DNA from: Apium graveolens
Lineage: Eukaryota > Streptophyta > Magnoliopsida > Apiales > Apiaceae
Direction: 5' to 3'
DNA length: 64,000 nucleotides
NCBI RefSeq assembly: GCF_009905375.1
Contig: NC_133648.1
Span: 25,773,376 to 25,837,375, forward strand
A model generated the notes under the pieces. It did no database searches. It was given only the letters and a program-made list of their open reading frames with translations, and was not told the origin of the DNA. This document shows positions 1-12,520 of this stretch, in pieces; positions within the stretch are counted from its first letter, which is position 1; every line of letters begins with the position of its first letter. The position numbers and the translations under genes were made by a program.

Positions 1-1899
1 AGGCACCTTATTCAGTAAATATGCTGAGGTTTCCAATGCATAACCCCACGGGAATACTGGAAGATCCGCATAGCTCATCATGGACCGAACCATGTCTAAC
101 AAAGTTCGATTTCTCCTTTCAGATACCCCATTCAACTGTGGAGTATATGGAGGAGTCCACTGAGAGAATATACCATTTTCTTTGAGATAATCTAGAAACT
201 CCCCATTCAAGTATTCACCACCTCAATCTGATCGAAGAGTTATAATACTATGTTTGGTTTGTTTCTCCACTTCATGCTTATATTCTTTGAACTTTTCAAA
301 GGCTTCAGACTTGTGTTTCATCAAATACACATATCTGAATCTAGATCGATCATCTATGAAAGTAATGAAGTATGAAAATCCACCCATGGCTTGCGTAGAC
401 ATTGGTCCACATACATCTGTGTGTACCAATCCTAGCAAATCTGCAGCCCTCTCTCCATGTCCACTAAATGGAGATTTGGCCATTTTACCCAATAGACAAG
501 ACTCGCATGTAGGATATGATTCAAAATCAAAGGGGTCAAGTAACCCTTTCTTATGCAAAGTCCGCAGTCTATTTTCACTAATATGACCAAGTCTGCAGTG
601 CCACAAAAAGGTGAGATTTTCATCATCCCTTTTTCTTTTATTAGTATGTTCAATTTGTAGTAAATCATGCTCTACGTCACATACATACAAACCATTATTT
701 AAAATACCACTTCCATAAAGAACGTTATCTCTAAGAATTGAACATTTATTATTCTGAATAACAAACAAAAATCCAGCCAAGTCTAACATGGGAATATAAA
801 TAATATTCCTCACAATCGAGGGAACAAAATAACAATTATTTAAAACAATAGTCTTGCCCGTAGGCATATGTAAATGAAATGATCCTACAGCTTCAGCAAC
901 AACTCTTGCTCCATTTCCCATTCGTAGAATCACCTCCTCTTCCTCAAGAGTCCTACTTCTCCTTAGTCCCTGCAATGAATTGCAAATATGAGAACCACAG
1001 GCGGTATCCAATACCCAAGTAGAAATTTGATTTAACGACATATTCACTTCAATCATGAACATACCTGAAATAGAAGCAGTAGTCTCACTACCCTTCTTCT
1101 TCTTCAATTCTGCAAGGTAAACCTTGCAGTTCCTCTTCCAATGCCCCACCTTATTACAGTGGAAGCAAACAGCTTTGCTCTTGGGGTCTTCATCTTTTGG
1201 TGGAACCGGCTTTTTCTCACCTACTTTCTTCTTTTTGGAAGGGTTCTTCTTCCTTTTCTTAGGATTGGAACCTTCACCAATTAGAAGAACAGAGCTCTTC
1301 TTAGGGGGAAAATTCGATTCCGTAGTCTTCAACATGTTGTGGAGTTCAGCCAGGCTGACATCCAGCTTATTCATATGAAAGTTCACAACAAACTGCGAAA
1401 ACGAACCCGGAAGTGATTACAAGACCAAGTCTTAGCTCAGCTCCCCATCCATGGAAAAACCAAGTTGTCCAAGACGTTCAATCAAATTGATCATCTTAAG
1501 TACATGGTCATTCACAGATGATCCCTCAGACATCCTACAACTGAACATCTCTTTCGATATCTCATATCGAGCTGTCCTTCCTGCCACATCATACAACTCT
1601 TGTAGATGCATAAGGATAGTGTGAGCATCCATATGCTCATGTTGCTTCTGTAGCTCAATGTTTATGGAAGCTAGCATGATGCATTGAGCAACATTTGCAT
1701 CATCTATCCACTTACGATACACAACATGTTCATCATTATGTGCATCGTTCGCAGGTTCAGTAGGCTTAGGTGAGTCAAGCACATATTCCAGCTTCTCAAC
1801 CCTGAGAACAATTCTCAAGTTTCGAAGCCAGTCAGTAAAATTAGGACCAGTCAACTTGTGAGCATCTAGTATACTCCGGAGTGATAGTGCAGAAGACAT
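1..1899 (-). pseudogene. TE1 gag-pol, partial and disrupted
   Basis: The likely Gag start is the ATG at 1899-1897, in a good reading context for a UBN2-type copia Gag (a Trp-rich N-terminus for nucleocapsid assembly). The frame stops at about 1432 and resumes in another stretch, 1386-223. That stretch carries a canonical CX2CX4HX4C zinc knuckle (about 1190-1140), a protease active site with DTA where DTG/DSG is usual, the HHCC zinc-binding motif of integrase, and the first catalytic Asp region of the integrase core. Integrase-like sequence continues to base 1 but in broken frames. Two or more premature stops or frameshifts make this a non-functional copy. Confidence 0.85.
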
Positions 1900-2099
1900 A
1901 ACGTATATAGTAAATCTGTAAATGATGAACACATAACAACATTTAGCAAATATTCAATTTCATTACAAAATACTATATGAATCGGGTCTTTATTCATAAG
2001 TGGCTCCCACTAGTTTATCTAATTTATACAACCCCCTTAAGTGAAAAATTAAGCATTCATAATGCTAGTGGGAATAGGGATCCTATATTCCATCACACA

Positions 2100-2405
2100 A
2101 CCTCGGCTGTAGCACGAAACGTCATGTGATGTTCAATAGGCAGACAACTCTTGTCATTTACATCTTATGTTATTCCCTAATAAAACTTTAGCCTCTTGAA
2201 TAATTAAGTCACGGCTGTAGCACGACAGACTCAAAAATTCTAAGTCAAGTCTAACCCAATATTTCGTACAACTGAATCAGTCTCCAACGGCCCACGGCTG
2301 TAGCACGTAACGACCTTTAGATTCTAATTTAATGTACACATCTCTATGTAATAGACAAGTATTTCTTATCTCGAAATCAAAGCCCTCGGCTGTAGCACGA
2401 AACGA
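2100..2405. repeat. Four copies of CGGCTGTAGCACG in the TE1 leader
   Basis: The core CGGCTGTAGCACG occurs at about 2103, 2213, 2294 and 2387, spaced roughly 80-110 bases apart. Each copy is preceded by C-T or C-A and followed by a variable tail (AAACG, ACAG, TAACG, AAACG). The sequence between copies is not repeated, so this is a spaced motif set rather than a simple tandem array. Confidence 0.8.
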
Positions 2406-3137
2406 CAATGATTTAAAAATAAGAACTACTTTCTACCATGACCGACACAAGCTCGTTGGTTCATTGGCCAATTACTACTTGATATTATTTAATTTTAGAG
2501 GGATTATATTATGTTACATTCATAATCATATTATAAAGAGATTCTTCCTTTTAAATTAAATATTTCAAATCAATAATCGATAATCAGATGATTCCCAGAT
2601 CGGGGGGAGCATTGTCAAGAGGCGTCACTTAATACCCCTTTCTTACAGATCGAAATCTGTTTTTGACATAATCATCCTTTCTCTCAAAATTGAAAATTCA
2701 TATTTAATTACGTATTTCATAAACATAAGAATCTCATGATTGTATTCATAATATTATTGTTAAGGAAAGAAATGAATTCTTATTCTAGATTTTCTAGAGC
2801 ATGCCTTATATTGATTTAAGTTCACCTAAATATATCATCGCGTGGTAAATATAGGCATATATCTCATATATAAAAATAAATAAACAAGTAAGCATGCAAG
2901 TAATATCATGTCACACATTGATATAATGATGTATGGATTTATTATAGCATTTAAAAGCAATTAAAATAATTAAAACATGCTTTAAAACACTTTCGGGAAT
3001 ATAAACAGTTCAAAACTTTTATATAAAAAAATTTTGACCACTCCATTAGTTCCGTCTCGGAAAAATGAATCCAACGATATATTGCACGCCCAAAACGGAG
3101 TTACAAAACTCCCAAAAAATCAAATTTAATATGGATA

Positions 3138-3285
3138 GACAGGCTGTAACGCATTACAGGAACGCGGTAAAAGGGCTGTAACGCATTCGGGCAATGCGTT
3201 ACAGAACGGTTAGGCCAATAATATGTGTAACGCATTCAGTGAATGCGCAACAAGATGTAACGAATTCCCTGAATGCGCGACACCC
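3138..3285. repeat. Clustered TGTAACGCATTC direct and inverted repeats
   Basis: The words TGTAACGCATT and AATGCGTTACA occur in both orientations within about 150 bases (for example near 3147, 3178, 3195, 3228 and 3256). They could pair into hairpins in the TE1 leader RNA. The region is much more GC- and CpG-rich than its surroundings. Confidence 0.7.
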
Positions 3286-3853
3286 CCAGCGCGTGAGCTA
3301 CACGCGCCTGGGCCTGGCCGACCGTTGCTTTGCAAATTTTTTTTTTGCTGCACCTGCCTGCCGTTGCTGTTTTTGTTACAAAAAAAAAAAGTAACCCCCT
3401 TTTTCCTTTAACTCCCTTCCTTAATAACTCTTTATTAATTTATTATTTCAATTTTATTATTAATAAATTAATTAACATTTAATTAATAAATTAATACAAA
3501 TCAAAATAATATGATTTCTTAAATCAGGCAGTAGCAGAAAATTATCAAATCAGCCATGGGTCCTTGTGCAAATTTTAATCATAATTATTCACATGCATGA
3601 TTATTTCATGAATTTTTAAATAAAACAATTTTAAAAATTCATAACAAATAATCTACACATCACAAAATTATGAAAAAAATACCTAGATGATCTACAACAC
3701 TTGTAAACCCAGATCAATAGTCAAAATCTCATGCAAAAATTATTTCGAATTAATTTATAATTAAATCCAAATAAACTTGCAAAAATCATAATAAATCCAT
3801 ACATGCATAAAAAAACTAAAATTTGTTATATGAATCTCTATATGCAGAACCTA

Positions 3854-3865
3854 GCTCTGATACCA
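3854..3865 (-). other. TE1 primer-binding site
   Basis: The minus strand reads TGGTATCAGAGC, the sequence complementary to the 3' end of initiator tRNA-Met that primes plant copia reverse transcription. It lies one base inside the LTR end. Confidence 0.9.
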
Positions 3866-3866
3866 A

Positions 3867-5431
3867 TGAAGGAATTTACGGATGAGCGGAAGCGTGAAAT
3901 AACATTTATTCCGTAAAAACCATATACCGCACATATAGAAAAACGTATAAAAGGGAAAAACTGAGGAATCGTAATCATACCTTGTGAATCGAAGCTTTAT
4001 AAAAATGGAGTGCTAGCAGTTGCTCCTCAGTGTGTGAAGCACTCTACCGGTATCCACCAAGAACGATCCTCTTCAATGAACCTTTGTATAAAACCGAGCT
4101 TTTATCAAATGGAGTTTTTGGGAGAGAGCGAGAGAGGAAGAAGATGGAGGCTAGGGTTTTTACAAAACCAAAATTGTGTAAATAGAATGAGCCATCTCAT
4201 TCTATTTATAGGGCTCTCCTAGGGTTATAAAATATATCTTTATATATATATTAAGTCCCACATTTTATCTTTATAAAATGCTTTAATAATAATTAAAACT
4301 ATTTTAATCATTATTTATTTTTCTAAACTATTTAGAAAATAATTCTCTCTCATTATTTCATCAAAAAAAATATTCTTGTATGGTGTGACCCTGTAGGTTC
4401 AATATTATTCCGGTAGTAGAAATAAATAAAAAAAAATTTATTAATTATTTATATGAATACTAAAATTTACTAAATATAATTAACTGATTAATTATATTTA
4501 TTCTACATTGTGAGTGATGCTTCTCAACATATCGCGACTATCCGGATAATATAAATTCACTGCTTAGAATACCAAGAACCTGTCAGTGACTAGTTACCGT
4601 ACAATGAATTCCTTCTACCCTTACAATATCCCGATTAAATACAAGGCATGGATCTCGTGTCAGGCCTATCAAATTTAATCATATGATTTCTTATTCATAA
4701 TGCAAAGTTCATATTATTGCAAATTAGAAACTCCTTTCTAATTTCATACACTCTGGCCAGAGATTCCAGAACTCGCATACTAAGAATAACATAGGATATT
4801 CTCTTCCTATACTGGAAGGGGTAGATCCTCTATTGACGTTAACTATCTCTATACACAAATCCCTATGCCCAGAATAGACCTAATGGATGTCCTTGAGACT
4901 AAGGACTAAACCAAAGCACAGTTCATTATATATAAGATAACTTTAACGATCTCAAGTCTAAGGACACTTGTAAAACTATCATTTAGTGAACCATTATTGA
5001 CACGTAAGTAATCTCCATTAGTTGTTCAACTTATCGAGTCATGTTCAGTGAACTTATTCCCTAATAAGCACCTACATACTAGCTATAGTGTCACCACACA
5101 AATGCCTATGAGAACAAACATCCTCTTGAAGGGAGCAAGCATAGTATGTACCAATCTTTGCGGATCCACTAACATCCGATTAGTTATCCTATGATCAGGA
5201 ACTGTTTAAGTCTAGAGTTATCATCTTCTAGATCTCACTATTATAATCTCATTATAATTCTAGAAGCTTTACTCTAAACTATGGAACATCTTATTTAAAA
5301 CACTTTAAATAGATAAAGCCCATAATAAAAATATAACAAGTCTTTTATTAATTTCAATAAAATCAAATAGGAATACAAGAAAGTTCTTCCTAACTCATCA
5401 TACATGATAGGATTTAGGATAAACACTTTCA
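3867..5431 (-). repeat. TE1 5' LTR
   Basis: About 1565 bases, beginning TGAAAG and ending CTTCA on the minus strand, so the terminal TGAA/TTCA pair is inverted. The right edge is placed where homology between the TE2 env-like frame and TE12 stops. An alternative edge at 5400 (CTCATCA on the plus strand) gives a weaker inverted end. The other LTR copy is outside the window, so the edges cannot be checked by LTR-LTR alignment. Confidence 0.72.
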
Positions 5432-6183
5432 CTCTCCTTGTGATGATTTTCCCTGTTCAAATCTGCAATAATTCTTCTCTCTTGAACCCAACAATCTAAT
5501 TTGTTATTTGGGTTCTCAAGTACAATTTCCTTAGAGAGGTGGTTAGCTAACATCATGAAAAATCTAGCATAATAAACATTTTTACCCCTCTTATTTAACT
5601 CTCCTAATTTAAATCCCAACTCAAACAAAACAAGATCACTAAAATTAAAGAACTTATCTGTAACTAGCATGTAAAGCATGTTAAGCATGGAAATATTGAC
5701 AGAATCAAAATTACTGATTTTACCAGAAAAGTCCTTGGTCACTATATCACACATGAAACTCCATTCCTTTCTAAGACCCAATCTCCTAATGTCACTTAAC
5801 TTAGAAGTAGAGAGAGCATAGTTCATGGAATTAAGCATATTAACTATATTGGTATCTGTGTGTGGTGAGGTCTCAGTATTTTCAGGAATCTTGAAACATG
5901 TTTTGATAACATCACTATTAATACAGAATTTCTTACCTTTAATGGTGAGTGTGATGGTCTTATATGTCGAGTTTTATGAAACAGTAGTCCACATCTCTTC
6001 AACAACCTCACAGAAGATGGCGGGTGATTCTAGCATTACATAGCTGAGTTTACAGTTCTTCACAAAATCCATCATTTTGTGGTAGTCACTTGAATGTTGA
6101 ATCCCCTTATTTACTAGAGTCGTGAAGTTCTTCTTCTCATAGATGTATCCAGTTTGTGACATGATCTTGACTACTTGTGCCAT
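5432..6183 (-). pseudogene. TE2 env-like (third) ORF, N-terminal part
   Basis: The start codon is at 6183-6181, matching the TE12 start at 54615. The N-terminal 70 codons are nearly identical to TE12, then the frame shifts near 5975 and continues as a second stretch, 5838 down to 5432. There it is cut by TE1. In Sireviruses an extra ORF follows pol and is called env-like. No signal peptide or membrane helix is evident in this part, and its function is unknown. Confidence 0.75.
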
Positions 6184-6707
6184 TGTTAGAGAGTGGAAAT
6201 TGCAGAGATAGAGATGCTAATTGCTTTTGAGAAAGAGAGAATTTAGAGCAGATAATTTGAGAATGATAAAAGAAAAGCAATGGAAATGAAATAAGCTTTT
6301 ATACTATCTCAAAAATAACTGTCAAAAATAATAAAGTAAAATAAAGTAACCAATGAAAATTGCCTAAAATAGCCGTTTTAAAAATAAACTGTAAAAATTC
6401 CATCAATTATCCGTCGTGTTATGCTTACAAACTGTAAGTATACTCGATGGATAATGTTCAGGAAATTAACGGCTAAGATTAAGACAATTCGATGGATGAG
6501 GATATACTGTTATCCGTTGAGTTATAAAATATTCCAAAAAAATAATTGATTTTTATTTACAAGCAATATTCCGACGGATGATCAAACTCGATAAATAAAG
6601 ATCATCCGTTGAGATGTACAATTTTGACTTAGCCAAAATTCCATCTTAGACTAAAAAATCAATTAAATTTCTGGCTGTATATTAACCTACAAATTATCTG
6701 AAAAGAT
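6184..6707 (-). other. TE2 pol to env-like spacer with CGACGGAT motifs
   Basis: About 520 non-coding bases. Copies and near-copies of the element motif (CGACGGATRA, CGATGGATAA or reverse complements such as TTATCCGTCG) occur between about 6410 and 6625 in both orientations. The same motif set is present at the matching place in TE12. Confidence 0.75.
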
Positions 6708-9700
6708 TTAAGAATAATTAATCATACCTAACTCACTTACCAACCTTGAGAAGGTGGATTCATCCAGTGGCTTGGTAAAAATATCTGCAAGCTGCTTTTC
6801 ACTTGGAACAAAATGTAGTTCCACAGTACCATCATTACATGTTCCCTTATGAAGTCGTACTTGATGTCTATGTGCTTTATCCTTGAATGTTGTACTGGTT
6901 TTTCAGTGATGGAAATTGCACTTGTGTTATCACAGAAAATAGGAATCCACTCAACTTGCAGACCATAGTCTAGCAATTGATTTTTCATCCACAAAATCTG
7001 TGCACAGCAACTGCCAGCAGCAATATATTCAGCTTCAGCTGTAGAGGTAGAAACTGAATTTTGCTTTTTACTGAACCAGGACACAAGTTTATTTTATAGA
7101 AACTGACAGGTTCCTGTTATACTTTTTCTATCAATTCTACAACATGCATAATCTGCATCTGAATAATCAGTTAGATCAAAACCAGAATCTCTAGGGTACC
7201 AAATGCCAAGTTTTGGTGTTCCCTTGAGATATATGAAAATTCTCTTAATAGCTACTAAGTGAGATTCTTTAGGATCAGCCTGAAATCTAGCACACAAACA
7301 TGTAGCAAACATTATATCTGGCATAATAGCTGTTAAGTACAGAAGTGAGCCAACCATGCCCCTATAACTTGAAATTTCCACAGACTTTTCAGTAGTGTTT
7401 AATTCAAGCTTAGTTGCAGTGGTCATGGGAGTTTTTGCAGATGTGCAATCCATTAGATCAAACTTTTTTAAAAGATTATAAATTTATTTAGTTTGACTAA
7501 TGAATATTCCATCACTAACTTGCTTAACTTGCAAACCAAGAAAGTAAGTTAGTTCTCCCATCATACTCATTTCATACTTACTCTGCATCAATTTGGCAAA
7601 CTTTTTGCAAACTTTTTCATCTGTAGAGCCAAAAATAATGTCATCTACATAAATTTGAACAAGTATACTAGAGCCATTAACATTTTTAAAGAATAAAGTT
7701 GTATCTACAGTACCTCTTATGAAGTGATTTTCCAAAAGGAACTTTGATAAATTATCATACCAGGCTCTAGGTGCTTGCTTCAGTCCATAAAGTGCTTTCA
7801 AAAGATAGTAGACATATTCTGGGAAATTTGGATCTTCAAAACCAGGAGGTTGACTAATATAGACTTCCTCCTCCAAGTCTCCATTCCAGAAAGGCACTTT
7901 TGACATCCATTTGATAGACCTTGAAATTGGCATGGGCTGCATAGGCTAAGAAGATTCTGATGGCTTCAAGTCTTGCAACAGGAGCAAATGTTTCATCAAA
8001 ATCTATTCCTTATTGTTGGTAATAGCCCTTAGCAACCAATCTAGCTTTGTTCCTGACTACTATGCCATTTTCATCCATCTTGTTTCTGAATACCCATTTG
8101 GTGTCAATTGGATTCTTTCCTCTAGGCTTGGGCACCAGCTTCCATACCTTATTCCTCTCAAATTGGTTTAGCTCCTCCTGCATAGCTAAAATCCAATCAG
8201 GATTTAACAAAGCTTCTTCTACCTTCTTTGGTTCTTCCTTAGAAAGAAAGCTACTGTATAGACATTCTTCTTGAGTTGCTCTCCTTGTTTGAACTCTAGA
8301 AGATAAATCACCAATGATGAGCTCAAAGGGGTGATCCTTTGTCCATTTTCTTTGTTGAGGTAGATTAGCTCTGGATGAAGAGGCCTCATTGTTATCTTGA
8401 TGTGTGATTGAGTTTTGATTGTTAGAAACTCCCCTTGAGTTAATAGATCATTGATTTGAGAAAGGGGAGCTTTCTGTAAGTGATTTATCCTGACTCCCAA
8501 CTTCTCTTGATAACCCGACGGATGGTGAATCTTGAGTACCGACGGATGAAGCAGGTTGCCTTCCGACGGATAAGGCAGATTGTCTCCCGACGGATGAAGC
8601 ATTATGCAACTCGATATATGTTGAATTTTGTGCTTCATTGGTAGTAGATTTTTTTGCATTATCCTTTGATACTGTTTCTTGATCACTTTCATCATCACTG
8701 TCATCACTAATCATCTCCACATTATCAAATTTGAGGCTCTCATGTTAGTCTCCATCTTGCAGTCATTCAATCTTTTTTTCATCAAACACAATATGTATTG
8801 ATTCCACAACAATGTTGGTTCTTAGATTTTAGACTCTATATGCTTTACTAACAGCATATCCAACAAAAATTTCTTCATCTGCTTTAGCATCAAACTTCCC
8901 ATTCTGATCAGTTTGATTTCTCAAGATATAGCATTTACAGCCAAAGACATGAAGAAAATTTAGAGTTGGCTTCTTGTTCTTGAACAATTGATAGGGATTC
9001 ATGCATTTTACTTGATTAATAAGAGAAATATTCTGAGTGTAGCATGCAGTATTTACAACTTTAGCCCAGAAATATATTGGTAATTTAGATTCTTCAAGTA
9101 TTGTCCAGGCAGCTTCAATAAGTGATCTATTCTTCCTTTCAACTACACCATTCTGTTGTGGAGTTCTTGCTGCTGAAAACTCATGCAAAATTCCATTTTC
9201 TTCACAAAATGCTCTCATGACAGAATTCTTGAACTCAGTTCCATTGTCACTCCTGATTCTTCTTACTTTGAAATCAGGATGATTATTGACTTACCTTATG
9301 TGATTGATGATGATTTCACTAGCCTCATCTTTAGACTTTAGGAAATATGTCTAAGAGAACTTTGATAAATCATCTACAATTACTAGGAAAAATCTTTTCC
9401 TTAAAATGGACAACACATTGACTGGTCCAAACAAATCCATGTGTAGCAGTTGCAAAGGTTCTTCAATTGTTGAATCAAGCTTCTTCCTGAATGATGATTT
9501 GATCTACTTTCCTTTTTGACAGGCATCACACAATCCATCCTTAGAAAACTCCACCTGAGGAATGCCTCTAACCAGTTCTTTCTTTACTAGTTCATTCATG
9601 GTCTTGAAGTTTAGATGAGATAGCTTCTTGTGCCATATCCAACTTTCATCCTGACTTGCTTTGCTGAGAAGACAAGTAACAGATTCTGTATTTGATGAGT

Positions 9701-10053
9701 CAAAGTCAGCTAGGTACACATTTTCTTTTCTCACACCAGTGAGAACCACTTTGTTGCTCCTCTTGTTAGTCACAACACAGGCTTCTGAGTTGAAGGTTAC
9801 TGAATTGCCTTTATCACAAAGCTGGCTGATACTCATCAAATTATGCTTGAGACCATCCACTAAGGCAACTTCCTCAATGATGACATTGTCTTTTGAAATC
9901 AAGCCATATCCCACAGTATAACCCTTGTTGTCATCTCCAAAAGTAATACTAGGGTCAGCTCTCTCCTTGAACTCTGTGCGCAGGGTAGAATCACCAGTCA
10001 TGTGTCTTGAAAAACCATTATCCAAGTACCATAGATTCTTTCTGTTTCCCTGC
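6708..10053 (-). pseudogene. TE2 pol (protease, integrase, RT, RNase H), decayed
   Basis: On the minus strand: protease active-site region with LDNG in place of LDSG (near 10020), HHCC integrase motif (about 9620-9510), integrase DDE core (about 9470-9130), a linker containing CGACGGAT motifs (8590-8500), RT with the YVDD box (about 7650), and RNase H with SDADYA and the final copia C-terminus, ending in TAA at 6710-6708. At least eight frame breaks split it into stretches such as 10055-9504, 9218-8829, 8210-8010, 7942-7484, 7453-7094 and 7084-6737. It is an inactive copy. Confidence 0.88.
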
Positions 10054-12459
10054 ACACATCAAAATCAAATAAAGTTGATTTTGGTACCCAAGTTTCCTTG
10101 GGTCCTGCCTTGTTAGCTTTTTTTCTGTTTCTTAGGTTTGATCCCATTTGACTTGGGGATATCAGATTCATCCTTAGTTATATGAGTTACACCTTAGAAA
10201 CTATTCATTACAGCAGAAGTATCATGCATATTATGATTAACAGGGATTGGCATGCTATTAGTGAACATGTTATTCCAGTAAGGCATGCTAATGGCATTTG
10301 TGGCATACTAAATGCAGCATAATAAGGATTAGGTGCAAATGGCATATTAGCAAATTGTGCATTCATATTCTGTGTAGACATAGCATTCATAGGCATAGGA
10401 GGCATGGCATTCATGTTGGGAAAGTGAGGTGGCACAAATATGGAAGTAGGCATGGCAGATTTGTAATTAACAGACAAATAATTTACACTACCATACTTGA
10501 CACAGATTTTTCTAGGAGCATAATTATCCGGTATGTAGTTATTGTGTTTGTTAATCCCTACTTTACCATTTCTATTATTTTTCTTTTTAGCCTCTAATTT
10601 AACCTCAATCTTTTCAAGTCTGTCACTCAATTGCTAGACAGTCATATGACCAACATTAGCCTTCTTCTCCTTCTTCACTTGACTAGATTCTCCTAGAACA
10701 AAATTCTTGGAAACTGATCCATATCTCTCATTTAACTTGACAAGCTTGGCTTTAATCACAGGCTTGCTCACAGTCGACGGATGAGGATTTATATCACTCG
10801 ACGGATAGCCCTTTTTGTTATCCAACGGATGACCCTCATCATCCGTCGAGTCTACATATGTTAACAATCCTTCCACCAAATTGGATTCCAGCTTCTCCTT
10901 GTTCTTCTTCCAGGCTGCATCACAAAATGACTCAATCCCTTGAACTTTGGTGATTTGAGCATGAACATCTCTAGATGTTTTTCATGCCTCAATCACCTCA
11001 TGTTCTTATTCAAGCTGCTTCTTCAAGATCTCTTCTTTCTTCAAGGACTCAGTTAATTCATCCTTAGTAATTTTGCACTCAATTCTTAATTTTTCAAATT
11101 AAATGAACTGAGACTCTAGCACATTATTCCTCTCACTTAAAAACAAATTATTTTCTTTGATTTTAGCATTTTCTTTAGTAAGAGACCTAAGTGTAACACG
11201 CACATGATATAATTCTGTAGACATGTCATTTATGGCATCATTACACTCAGCTTTAGATAAATGTGCAAGGTTAGTGGTGATTACCTGATTACTTGAAGAA
11301 CTTGTCTCTGTTTCATCAGACTTGGCCATTACGGCTAGATTGACATAGCTGACATCCTCATCCAAACCATCTGCAGCCCAGTCATTTTCCTGTGTAATGA
11401 AAGCCCTTTCCTTTTGTTTGAGCAGCTCAAAGTATTTCTGTTTATAATCCACAGGCTCAAACTTCTTTTTATTGAAATCTGACTTTCTACACTCACTGGC
11501 AAAGTGCCCTGCCAAGCTATATTTGAAACATTTGAATTTTGATTTATCCACCATGTTTCTATTTGGCTTAGCTGCTCCAAAGTTCTTCTTGAACTTGAGC
11601 TTGGCAAATCTTCTGGAAAGAAATGCTAGATGTTCATCAATATCTTCCATGTCATCTTGGCTCAAAGAATCTTCATTTTCTGCTGCCAGCCCCTTACCCT
11701 TGTTTTCACAGACCTTTGAAGTTGATTCAACAGCTTCATCTTCATCTCCTTCTCTTTTTCTAACTCAACAACTAGTGCAACGGATCCTTCTTTCTTCTTT
11801 CCTCTCTCTATCCTCTCATCTTGCTCTATTTCAAGCTCATAGGTTTTCAGGATACCATACAGTCTCTCCAAAGTAAACTCCTTGTAATCTTGAGAGTTTC
11901 TCAATGAGACTGTCATAGGTTTCCATTCCTTTGGAAGAGATCTAAGGAACTTCAGATTGGAGTCTTTTTTCTGATAGACCCTTCCATGCAACTTCAGAGC
12001 ATTTAGTAGTTTTTGAAACCTACTAAAAATGTCAGTGAGATACTCACTTTCTTCACTATGAAAATGCTCATATTGCTGAATCAGTAGCTGCATCTTGTTT
12101 TCTCTAACTTGCTCAGTGCCATCAAAGATAATTTGTATTATATCCCAAACATCCTTGGGAGTTTTGCAATTGATGATGTTGTCAAATATGTCACCATCAA
12201 CTCCATTGAACAGGATATTCATGGCCTTCTTATCTTTCCTGACTTGTTCAATATCAGGATCAGACCATTCATGCCTTGGCTTGGGGACAGATGGCTCATT
12301 TCCAGTTGCAGCTCTCATTGGTACATAAGGGCCTCTTTCTATGCAATCTACATAGGCCTCATCTTGAGAAAGTAAATAAAGATGCATCTTTACCTTCCAG
12401 TGATGGTAATTATCTTTATCCAGAAAAGAAATCTTGACTCCAACATCCTTCTTGTTCAT
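10054..12459 (-). pseudogene. TE2 gag, decayed
   Basis: Starts at the ATG at 12459-12457, 48 bases downstream of the PBS. The first 265 codons are a UBN2/DUF4219-type Gag N-terminus. A frame break near 11665 leads to a stretch with the zinc knuckle (about 11555-11500), in which the second Cys is Tyr (CX2YX4HX4C), then a coiled-coil-like Lys/Glu-rich region. Further breaks occur near 11099, 10879 and 10630. Around 10850-10770 the frame contains four copies of the CGACGGAT motif. The frame at the C-terminus differs from that of protease. Confidence 0.85.
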
Positions 12460-12506
12460 CTTGTTGTTTTGTTGTGATCTTTAAACTCTTTGTTTATCAA
12501 GAGCTT

Positions 12507-12518
12507 GCTCTGATACCA
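12507..12518 (-). other. TE2 primer-binding site
   Basis: TGGTATCAGAGC on the minus strand, two bases inside the 5' LTR end, as expected for initiator tRNA-Met priming. Confidence 0.92.
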
Positions 12519-12520
12519 AT

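Larger units (their letters stand above)
1900..3853 (-). other. TE1 untranslated leader
   Basis: About 1.95 kb between PBS and gag without a credible coding frame. It is AT-rich and holds two sets of short repeats, listed separately. A leader this long suggests packaging or translational control sequence, but nothing here proves a role. Confidence 0.6.
1..5431 (-). mobile_element. TE1: Ty1/copia retrotransposon, 5' part only
   Basis: Read on the minus strand, the order is 5' LTR (3867-5431), PBS (3854-3865), a leader of about 1.95 kb, gag, zinc knuckle, protease and integrase. This is the Ty1/copia order. The window edge cuts it within integrase, so reverse transcriptase, RNase H and the 3' LTR lie outside. 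It is inserted in the env-like frame of TE2: similarity between TE2 and the matching TE12 frame stops at 5431/5432. The right flanking 5 bases are CTCTC, and the second TSD copy is outside the window. The lineage within copia was not assigned. Confidence 0.88.
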
